20,907 nucleotides of DNA from an uncultured Eubacteriales bacterium (GTDB taxonomy: Bacteria > Bacillota > Clostridia > Oscillospirales > CAG-272). Under the pieces are notes generated by a model. That model saw nothing but the letters and a program-made list of their open reading frames with translations. It had not been told where the DNA came from and did not search any database. The DNA lies in NCBI GenBank assembly GCA_949286815.1, contig CASEEB010000024.1, positions 1 to 20,907 on the forward strand. Direction: 5' to 3'. The position numbers and the translations under genes are program-made. Below are positions 15,389 to 20,907 of the stretch, piece by piece. Each line of letters opens with the position of its first letter. Positions within the stretch are counted from its first letter, which is position 1.

Positions 15389-17635
15389 TCAGAGATTGTT
15401 TTTGCGTTTGTAATAATTCATAAGGCAACCGTCGAGCAAAATCTGTCTTTCCTCGTCCGTAAGGCCGCTTATATACAGTTTTATATCCGAAACTTCTCCG
15501 TTCCGAGAAATAATCTTCGCGTCAAACTCGTCTTTTTTATCTTCAAGCTTCTTTCTGATTTCCGGTATAAAAATGCAGTCTCCCGGCTCACAGTTGAACT
15601 TGGTGTCAGGGTCGAGCGTAAAGGGAAGTATACCCCAGTTTATGCAGTTGGAGCGGTATCTTTTTGTGGCGAATTCGTAGCATATGTTGGCAAAACCACC
15701 CAAAACCTTCTGACATGACGCCGCCTGTTCTCTCGCTGAGCCGTCGCCGGGTTTGTTGGCGAATACGCATGAGCCGTATTGAGTGTTTTTGCTCAAAGCG
15801 TCCGCATCTCCGACCTTAGAGAGAATATTCGTGAGTTCGGCAGAGGGGTTGTTGTCTCTTCTTTCCTTTTCTTCCTTTGCGATTGCCTTTGCGCGTCCCA
15901 CGTATTCGGGAACCCGGCGGGAAAGCGCAAACTCGGAAAGGCGCAGCGGATTTGAACGCAGAGAAGAGGTTTCCCCGGAGGGAATAAGTTCGTCGGTGGT
16001 GGTTACCGGGTCGTGTATTACCGCCGCGAGTCTGACCAGCAGATTGTCGGCAAGCTCGTACTGTGGCGGCCAGTCGGTGATGTTGGGACCGAGAATAAGT
16101 TCGGTTTCGGGTTGAGCTTTTCCGAATCCGTAATATACCCGCTTTTCATAGACGGATTTGTCAAAATGATACTCAAGGGGCTTGTAGTTGTAGTCGATAT
16201 CCGTAGCGGCGCAGATTTTTCCTCCGTTTGCGGCGGTGGCGGCTATAGAACGCGCGTCCATCAGCGCGACTCCGGAAATCTGTCCTTCACCCGGCTTTGA
16301 GCCTTCGCGGTTGGGGAAATTACGTGTTGTATGGCGCAGTGAAAGTCCGTTGTTTGACGGGACGTCCCCGGCTCCGAAGCAGGGACCGCAGAAAGATGGC
16401 TTAATCAGCACGCCGTCCCGGAGAAGTTTTTCTGATATGCCCGCGCGTGTGAGTTCTATAGATACCGGTATGCTTGTGGGATATACCGAAAGTGAGAAAT
16501 ATCCGTTTCCGACATTTCCGTTTTCAAGTATGGCGGCGGCTTCGGCTATGCTGTCGAACATTCCTCCGGCGCATCCGGCGATTATGCCCTGATCCGCAAG
16601 AACCGAGCCGTCGGACTGAACTTTGGAGAGCAGGTCAAACGAGGATTTCGGAAATTTAGCCTTTGCGTCGGCCTCGACGGACGCGAGGATGTCCCTTGCG
16701 TTTTCATTGAATTCGTGAATGGTGTATGTATTCGAGGGATGGAAGGGCAGAGCTATCATTGATTCAACTGAGGAAAGGTCAATTTCAATCAGGGAATCAT
16801 AATACGCGACCCTCCCGGGAGAGAGCTTTTTGTAATCTTCGGGTCTTTTGTGAGTTTCATAGAACTTTTTCACCGTGTCGTCTGTCTCCCAGATAGAGGA
16901 CAGGCAGGTGGTTTCGGTGGTCATGACGTCGATGCCGTTTCTGAAATCTATCGGCAGATTCTTAAGACCGGGTCCTGTAAATTCAAGCACTTTATTTTTG
17001 ACGAATCCGTTTTTAAACGTGGCTCCGACAAGCGCGAGCGCCACATCGTGAGGACCGACGCCCTTACGGGGACATCCCGTCAGATATACAAGGACTGTCT
17101 GCGGTGTTTTTATGTCATATGTATCTTTCAAAAGCTGTTTTACAAGTTCGGGACCGCCCTCGCCCACTCCCATGGTGCCAAGCGCGCCGTAACGTGTGTG
17201 GGAGTCCGACCCGAGTATCATCTTACCGCATCCGGCGAGTTCTTCGCGCGCGTATGAATGGATTACGGACTGATTTGCGGGAACATATATACCGCCGTAT
17301 TTTTTAGCCGCGGAAAGTCCGAAAACATGGTCGTCCTCGTTTATGGTTCCGCCCACCGCGCAGAGACTGTTGTGGCAGTTTGTCATAGCGTAAGGAATGG
17401 GGAATTCTTTCAGACCTCCGATCCTGGCAGTCTGGATGATACCTACATATGTGATATCGTGCGATACCATGGCGTCAAACTTGATTTTCAGATTTTCACT
17501 GTCATTTGAGACATTGTGTGAAGAGAGTATCTGATACGCAAGAGTGTTTTTGCGCGCCTCTTTCGGGTTTGCGGCATAGTTTTGTTCAATTTTACCGTCC
17601 ACGAGAAAGACGCCCTGACTTTGTAATCTTATCAT
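15389..17635 (-). CDS. Aconitase-family hydratase (aconitate hydratase)
   Basis: It probably converts citrate to isocitrate through aconitate with a [4Fe-4S] cluster in the cytoplasm. From the chosen start (748 aa) the cluster cysteines fit as Cys355 (IIAGCAGGMF), Cys416 and Cys419 (FCGPCFGAG), spaced as in aconitase. LGSDSHTRYGALGTMGVGEGG is the substrate/cluster loop. The C-terminal swivel domain has GDGSAREQAAS and NCINWGILPF. The divergent motifs (GCAGG instead of GSCTN) place it with the less studied hydratase branch that includes E. coli YbhJ, so the adjacent icd is the main argument for a true aconitase. The frame is open 30 codons further upstream, but the ATG at 17635 has AAGGAAGG 8 nt before it, and the extra residues look like leader sequence. 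First gene of the acn-icd pair. Confidence 0.9.
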   Translation of the reverse strand: MIRLQSQGVFLVDGKIEQNYAANPKEARKNTLAYQILSSHNVSNDSENLKIKFDAMVSHDITYVGIIQTARIGGLKEFPIPYAMTNCHNSLCAVGGTINEDDHVFGLSAAKKYGGIYVPANQSVIHSYAREELAGCGKMILGSDSHTRYGALGTMGVGEGGPELVKQLLKDTYDIKTPQTVLVYLTGCPRKGVGPHDVALALVGATFKNGFVKNKVLEFTGPGLKNLPIDFRNGIDVMTTETTCLSSIWETDDTVKKFYETHKRPEDYKKLSPGRVAYYDSLIEIDLSSVESMIALPFHPSNTYTIHEFNENARDILASVEADAKAKFPKSSFDLLSKVQSDGSVLADQGIIAGCAGGMFDSIAEAAAILENGNVGNGYFSLSVYPTSIPVSIELTRAGISEKLLRDGVLIKPSFCGPCFGAGDVPSNNGLSLRHTTRNFPNREGSKPGEGQISGVALMDARSIAATAANGGKICAATDIDYNYKPLEYHFDKSVYEKRVYYGFGKAQPETELILGPNITDWPPQYELADNLLVRLAAVIHDPVTTTDELIPSGETSSLRSNPLRLSEFALSRRVPEYVGRAKAIAKEEKERRDNNPSAELTNILSKVGDADALSKNTQYGSCVFANKPGDGSAREQAASCQKVLGGFANICYEFATKRYRSNCINWGILPFTLDPDTKFNCEPGDCIFIPEIRKKLEDKKDEFDAKIISRNGEVSDIKLYISGLTDEERQILLDGCLMNYYKRKNNL

Positions 17636-17724
17636 GTTTTGAATCCTTCCTTTTATGACTATTGTTTTTATATCTGAATAAAAATTAATGTTTTGAGGCG
17701 AAACATACAGCAAGTAAAACAGCA

Positions 17725-17758
17725 TTGTATATACGTTGTATGCAAGGCTATCTACAAC
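17725..17758. promoter_or_regulatory. Candidate operator at the acn transcript start (TTGTA/TACAA half-sites)
   Basis: TTGTAT occurs at 17725-17730 and 17736-17741 (11 bp apart, one helical turn, same direction), and TACAAC at 17753-17758 in the opposite direction. GTTGTA and TACAAC form a perfect pair with a 12-bp gap. All lie between the acn -10 and about +28, a position that suits a repressor. The regulator is not known. Confidence 0.4.
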
Positions 17759-17787
17759 ATTATATCATTTTTTGGCGTGAAGGTCAA
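17759..17787 (-). promoter_or_regulatory. Sigma-A promoter of acn-icd
   Basis: On the minus strand TTGACC (17782-17787), a 17-bp spacer and TATAAT (17759-17764). The start would be near 17752, giving a leader of about 115 nt. Confidence 0.85.
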
Positions 17788-17795
17788 TAAGCATA

Positions 17796-17824
17796 TTGAA
17801 AAATATTGATTTTTGTGTTAAAAT
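17796..17824 (+). promoter_or_regulatory. Promoter of the DNA glycosylase gene
   Basis: TTGAAA (17796-17801), a 17-bp spacer and TAAAAT (17819-17824). Its -35 is only 8 bp from the -35 of the divergent acn promoter, so the two RNA polymerase sites are back to back. Confidence 0.7.
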
Positions 17825-17902
17825 ATAAATACAGAAGAGAAAGACAACTTTCAATTGGACAATGATTATAATATGATAAAAGATAATTTCGGAAGGCAAT
17901 TT

Positions 17903-18409
17903 ATGAGAATCAACAACGATTTTTACAGGCAAAGCGCGCTTGACGCGGCGCCCGCGCTTTTGGGAAAGCTTATCTGTAAAAGGGACGAGAACGGGATCTT
18001 GAAGATGCGGATAACCGAAACCGAATGCTATATGGGAATCTCCGATACAGGCTGCCATGCGTCAAAGGGAAAGACCGAGAGAAATTCTCCGCTATGGCTT
18101 GAGGGCGGATTTACATATGTTTATCTGTGTTACGGTATGTACAATATGTTTAACGTTATAACCGGAAATGAAGGTGATCCTCAGGGGGTATTGGTACGCG
18201 GAGCGGAAGGCTTTGACGGTCCCGGAAAATTTACAAAATATGCCGGCATAGACCGTGGTTATAACAGAATTGACCTGCGCACCTCCGACCTTCTTTGGAT
18301 AGAGGACGACGGGGCTTGCCCCGAGTATGATTCGCTTGTAAGAGTCGGCATAGATTACGCCGAAAAGGAGGACAGGGAAAGGCTCTGGCGCTTTCGCGTG
18401 CGCGTTTGA
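17903..18409 (+). CDS. mpg: 3-methyladenine DNA glycosylase (AAG/MPG family)
   Basis: It removes alkylated purines such as 3-methyladenine from DNA, starting base excision repair. The protein has 168 aa from the chosen start. It shows the AAG pattern: RITETECYMG with the catalytic glutamate (Glu41, matching Glu125 of human AAG) and Tyr43, CHASKGKTERNSPLW, the substrate-binding YVYLCYGMYNMFNV segment, GVLVRGAEG, GPGKFTKYAGID, and a terminal WRFRVRV. It is a little shorter than most bacterial members (~190-200 aa) but has no missing core element. The frame is open from an ATG at 17855, but only the ATG at 17903 has a ribosome site (GGAAGG, 6-nt spacer). It is transcribed alone, divergent from acn. 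Confidence 0.93.
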   Translation: MRINNDFYRQSALDAAPALLGKLICKRDENGILKMRITETECYMGISDTGCHASKGKTERNSPLWLEGGFTYVYLCYGMYNMFNVITGNEGDPQGVLVRGAEGFDGPGKFTKYAGIDRGYNRIDLRTSDLLWIEDDGACPEYDSLVRVGIDYAEKEDRERLWRFRVRV

Positions 18410-18426
18410 GGCCCGCGCCACTTTTT
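18386..18426 (+). terminator. Probable terminator overlapping the end of the glycosylase gene
   Basis: TGGCGC (18386-18391) and GCGCCA (18415-18420) pair around GC-rich inner sequence, followed by CTTTTT. The left arm lies inside the last codons of the gene. Confidence 0.55.
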
Positions 18427-18463
18427 AATTTGACAAAATAAAATAAAAATATTGTAAAATGAC

Positions 18464-18492
18464 TTGCAAAAAAAATGATAATATGTTATAAT
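18464..18492 (+). promoter_or_regulatory. Promoter of the two-pass membrane protein gene
   Basis: TTGCAA (18464-18469), a 17-bp spacer and TATAAT (18487-18492), with TGT before the -10 (extended -10). A second TTGACA lies upstream at 18430-18435 with only a poor -10 (TGTAAA). The leader to the ATG is about 120 nt, and I saw no riboswitch in it. Confidence 0.8.
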
Positions 18493-18619
18493 ACTTGTGA
18501 GTGAATAAAAAGTTTTGTCGTGTCTGAACTTTCATGAGCTGATAGATTTTTCGGTGTTATTAATACGGATTTGCATCTGGCTGCAGGTTTGGTATCGGGA
18601 AGAAAGGAATTGCTGAAAC

Positions 18620-19285
18620 ATGAACACTAAATTAAAAAACAATTTGCCATTGATATTTCTTATCCTCGGAGGATTGCTTATTATCGGCGGTATACTCGTT
18701 ATGATATTCGGCGCCGGAAACAGCGAGGGATTGATTAAAGTTTTGTTTATACTTATATCGGTGGTCATGATTCTGCTCGGCTGTGTCTGCATCTATTTCA
18801 TAACGACCCTGCCGTCAAAATCTCAGCCGAACTTTTTCCTGTATGATACCGCGTCGGGGACAAATATGCCTGTGGAAAGTCTTACGTTTAAGCATGTAAA
18901 CAAGAAAATGACATATTTTATGAGCCATATTGCGTCCAATGCCAAAGAAATGTGGACGGAAGATATAATCGGAAGTGACAGTGACGCGTTCGGCGAAGAG
19001 GATATTTTCAGACCGCTTGCGGCTTATAAAATGATTTATGATCTGGTAGACCGCGCGAGCAGTACAATGTGGCAGTTTTATCTTGACGCCAGCGATGATA
19101 TAATCGTGTCTGTCGAGGACGCGCTTGCCTCATGCGGAGATACGGAGCTGGGAAAGGTCTTGCGTCAGCTTCATAAAAACGCGGCGGGAGACTATACAAA
19201 AACTTCTACTTTTTTGAATAACAACAAGACTTATCTTCAGAAAAAGATGATGAAGTATATAAAGACCAATATAGATAAATTTTAA
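18620..19285 (+). CDS. Two-pass membrane protein of unknown function
   Basis: I do not recognise a family. The 221-aa protein has two hydrophobic helices close together, about 9-32 (LPLIFLILGGLLIIGGILVM) and 38-64, joined by a short loop. A soluble, mainly helical, acidic-then-basic domain of ~155 residues follows, ending in KKMMKYIKTNIDKF. Both termini are probably cytoplasmic. There are no cysteine clusters, catalytic motifs or repeats. GAAAGGA about 11 nt before the ATG is the ribosome site. It has its own good promoter and a 75-nt gap to the next gene, which carries no obvious promoter, so the two may be co-transcribed. Confidence 0.8.
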   Translation: MNTKLKNNLPLIFLILGGLLIIGGILVMIFGAGNSEGLIKVLFILISVVMILLGCVCIYFITTLPSKSQPNFFLYDTASGTNMPVESLTFKHVNKKMTYFMSHIASNAKEMWTEDIIGSDSDAFGEEDIFRPLAAYKMIYDLVDRASSTMWQFYLDASDDIIVSVEDALASCGDTELGKVLRQLHKNAAGDYTKTSTFLNNNKTYLQKKMMKYIKTNIDKF

Positions 19286-19360
19286 TTTCCGTCGGCGCCG
19301 GTATAAACCGGTTGCCGGCAGTTTTAAATTTGTTTATTTAAGTCAGAAAGGGAAATTGTA

Positions 19361-20062
19361 ATGTTCACGGTTAAACTTGCCGGTATGTGCGTGGAATTTG
19401 ACAACAGATACGGTCATTTGTATGAATACTGCCGCGATTGGCTTACGCGGGAAGCGCCTCTGTTCCGGGTTAAGGTTTATCCCGATGAAACAGAGACTTA
19501 TATGAAAAACTGCGGTATGCCGGTCAGTGAGGCTGTGGCGGAGAGAATACTTGCTTACCGCAAAGCGTGTGCCGGGCTTACCGAGTACGGTGTTTTCCTT
19601 CTGCACGGCGCGCTTATTTCATACCGCGGTCAGGGTGTTTTGTTTATAGCCGGACGGGGAATCGGAAAGACCACACATATAAGACTTTGGAAGGAATGTT
19701 TTGGAAAAGAAGTCGTATTTATCAACGGGGACAAGCCCCTTGTGAAAAAAATCGGCGATAAATATGTCGGTTACGGAACACCGTGGAGAGGCAAGGAGGG
19801 GCTTGGATGCAACTCAAGCGTTCCGATAAACTCTGTGTGTTTTCTGGACAGGGCGGAAAAAGTGTCCGTGAGCATGATAAGCGCCAAAGACGCCGCTTCG
19901 CTTGTGGCTAAGCAGACCGTATACCCCGCAAGGACCGAACAATACGATACTTTTTCGGAAAATATAGCCGATTTTCTTAAAAGCACCCGGTTGTTTTACG
20001 CAAGAGTAAATATGAATGTCAACTCGGCAATCTCGGTCAGAGATTATCTGTTCGGAAAATAA
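19361..20062 (+). CDS. HPr-kinase-like P-loop protein
   Basis: The 233-aa cytoplasmic protein resembles the HPr kinase/PEP-carboxykinase-like proteins found alone in many Clostridia and next to some peptide-modification loci. Seen in order: an N-terminal strand-rich part (1-75); FLLHGALISYRGQGVLFIAG (79-98); a Walker A of the form GRGIGKTTH (98-106), where the usual pattern is G-P-S-G-x-G-K-S-T-H; a metal-site-like INGDKP (121-126); and YGTPWRGKEG (138-147). The core residues for nucleotide binding are kept. The kinase substrate is unknown; the protein lacks the N-terminal domain of true HprK and need not act on HPr. AGAAAGGG about 9 nt before the ATG is the ribosome site. The transcript ends at the terminator at 20091-20139. 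Confidence 0.82.
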   Translation: MFTVKLAGMCVEFDNRYGHLYEYCRDWLTREAPLFRVKVYPDETETYMKNCGMPVSEAVAERILAYRKACAGLTEYGVFLLHGALISYRGQGVLFIAGRGIGKTTHIRLWKECFGKEVVFINGDKPLVKKIGDKYVGYGTPWRGKEGLGCNSSVPINSVCFLDRAEKVSVSMISAKDAASLVAKQTVYPARTEQYDTFSENIADFLKSTRLFYARVNMNVNSAISVRDYLFGK

Positions 20063-20090
20063 ACTTTAAGGATTGATAAAAAAATAAATG

Positions 20091-20139
20091 AAAAACGCCC
20101 GTCTTTACCTGCTTTTGCAGGCATGATTCGGGCGTTTTT
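20091..20139. terminator. Bidirectional terminator with nested hairpin
   Basis: An 11-bp stem AAAAACGCCCG / CGGGCGTTTTT encloses a smaller hairpin CCTGC-TTTT-GCAGG (20108-20121). Five Ts lie at the end on both strands. It serves the HPr-kinase-like gene and the converging peptidoglycan-binding gene, whose stop is 8 nt away. Confidence 0.92.
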
Positions 20140-20146
20140 GTCATAG

Positions 20147-20674
20147 TTATTCAACGGTATTATAGTGCATTATATTGTAAGAGTTGGCGAGATTGTTCCA
20201 TGTGTTTCTGTCGACCCTGCCGGTCGGTGTTATACCGTGTATTTTCTGAAAGTCCATAATCGCGTTTGAAGTGGGCAGATCATATTTTTCATTGATTTCA
20301 ACGGCGTCAAACGGATAGTTTTTCGAGAGTTCGCTTATAATGTGCTGCAATACCCCTATCTGCCAGCCTTCATTACCGATTCCGAATGAATAATTTTCCG
20401 GATTAACGGGGAAAAATTCTATTCTTACTATCGGAGAGTGTTTATCTATTGATTCATCGTATTTTTGTTTTAGAAGTTCCCATGTGTTGAAATCAACTGT
20501 TCCGGTCTGCGGTAGTTCATACTTTCGCTGAAAATTTCTGACGGCGTGAGAAGTATTGTTTTCCCAGATACCGTCTATCGCGACATTTGGAATTTGCGGG
20601 TCGTGATATGATAATTGCCTTAAATATTTCTGAATCATGGCAATTGCTTCTTTTTCATTTTGTCTGTAGTTCAT
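20147..20674 (-). CDS. Protein with two peptidoglycan-binding domains
   Basis: The 175-aa protein is almost entirely two PG_binding_1-type three-helix domains, about 8-72 and 100-168. Each ends in the usual A-x-x-x-FQ-x-x-x-G(L)-x-x-TG-x-V-D-x-x-TW pattern (VRNFQRKYELPQTGTVDFNTW and IMDFQKIHGITPTGRVDRNTW). There is no signal peptide and no catalytic domain. Short two-domain proteins of this kind are common in spore-forming Clostridia and are often assumed to bind cortex or cell-wall peptidoglycan, but the role is not established. GGAGCG lies 8 nt before the ATG. No clear sigma-A promoter is visible upstream, so it may use a sporulation sigma factor or be read from the gene at the right edge. 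Confidence 0.87.
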   Translation of the reverse strand: MNYRQNEKEAIAMIQKYLRQLSYHDPQIPNVAIDGIWENNTSHAVRNFQRKYELPQTGTVDFNTWELLKQKYDESIDKHSPIVRIEFFPVNPENYSFGIGNEGWQIGVLQHIISELSKNYPFDAVEINEKYDLPTSNAIMDFQKIHGITPTGRVDRNTWNNLANSYNIMHYNTVE

Positions 20675-20758
20675 AATTTTCGCTCCGTTTTGAATATTGG
20701 AAAAACTCGGAAATACGCAAATATGCTTAATATAACCAAATTAGGATGTTCGCCGCTT

Positions 20759-20787
20759 TTTTCAGCGGGGAAGTTTCCCGCTGAAAA
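20759..20787. repeat. 11-bp inverted repeat upstream of the peptidoglycan-binding gene
   Basis: TTTTCAGCGGG and CCCGCTGAAAA are perfectly complementary around a 7-nt loop, in the 161-nt gap between the edge gene and the peptidoglycan-binding gene. The T-run precedes and the A-run follows the stem, on either strand, unlike a normal terminator. It may be an mRNA processing or stabilising hairpin or a DNA-binding site. Confidence 0.55.
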
Positions 20788-20835
20788 CATTGAATGACAG
20801 GTATTGGTCCTTTTATTGAAAATTATCACGGAGAT

Positions 20836-20907
20836 CTATTGACCTAACTCATATCCCGGATACTGACCTTCATTGAGACGTGACCCGTTATACAGGTCGC
20901 TGTAAAG
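20836..20907 (-). CDS. 3' end of an unrecognised gene (truncated by window edge)
   Basis: On the minus strand the frame is open from the window edge to a TAG at 20836-20838. It gives 23 residues ending YPGYELGQ, preceded by DLYNGSRLNEG. The amino-acid mix (Tyr, Gly, Asn) looks like real protein, and the strand matches the next gene, but one other frame is also open over most of this length. Too little is present to name it. Confidence 0.4.
   Translation of the reverse strand, partial: LYSDLYNGSRLNEGQYPGYELGQ

Noticed and set aside
18499..18619. Riboswitch in the 120-nt leader of the two-pass membrane protein gene
   Set aside because: No conserved core of a known class and no strong stem series could be seen.
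19286..19345. Terminator after the two-pass membrane protein gene
   Set aside because: CCGGT-ATAA-ACCGG gives a small stem, but no T-run follows it directly; too weak to call.
20759..20787. Inverted repeat as a terminator for the edge gene
   Set aside because: On both strands the T-run comes before the stem and the A-run after it, opposite to an intrinsic terminator.

Overview
The window looks like chromosomal DNA of an anaerobic, low-to-mid-GC Firmicute, most likely a gut-type Clostridia. Support comes from strong AGGAGG-type ribosome binding sites, near-consensus sigma-A promoters (TTGACA/TATAAT), intrinsic terminators with U-tracts, a rubrerythrin, and the MoxR/DUF58/transglutaminase trio. 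Genus and species cannot be read from the sequence. No rRNA, tRNA or CRISPR array was seen.

Left edge (1-2050): a 5'-truncated, AT-rich ABC exporter ends at a clean terminator. It is followed by about 270 bp without a convincing gene that holds two strong hairpins and perhaps a decayed IS200/IS605-like scrap. Base composition changes here, so this may be the border of an acquired segment.

2066-9704 (minus strand): a compact operon runs MoxR AAA+ ATPase -> zinc-ribbon/membrane/DUF58 protein -> large membrane transglutaminase-like protein -> rubrerythrin. The genes overlap by 4 nt or lie 21-23 nt apart, and a TTGACA-18-TATAAT promoter sits upstream of moxR. The first three form a known envelope-associated module. 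The rubrerythrin, an oxidative-stress protein, sits 21 nt after it and may be co-transcribed.

9943-12264 (plus strand): a promoter, a 30-codon leader ORF and three genes resembling phage virion genes (head-tail-connector-like protein, 50-aa helical protein, ~523-aa tail-nozzle/propeller-like protein). No other phage genes are present. This isolated cassette is the most unusual part of the window.

12320-17824: a CvpA-like membrane protein with a consensus promoter and a structured leader converges on an acn-icd pair (aconitase-type hydratase, then NADP-type isocitrate dehydrogenase; citrate to 2-oxoglutarate). A bidirectional terminator separates them. The acn promoter carries repeated TTGTA/TACAA half-sites and is back-to-back with the promoter of a 3-methyladenine DNA glycosylase gene.

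17903-20907: the DNA glycosylase, a two-pass membrane protein of unknown role, an HPr-kinase-like P-loop protein, a two-domain peptidoglycan-binding protein on the minus strand after a second bidirectional terminator, and the 3' end of an unrecognised gene at the right edge.
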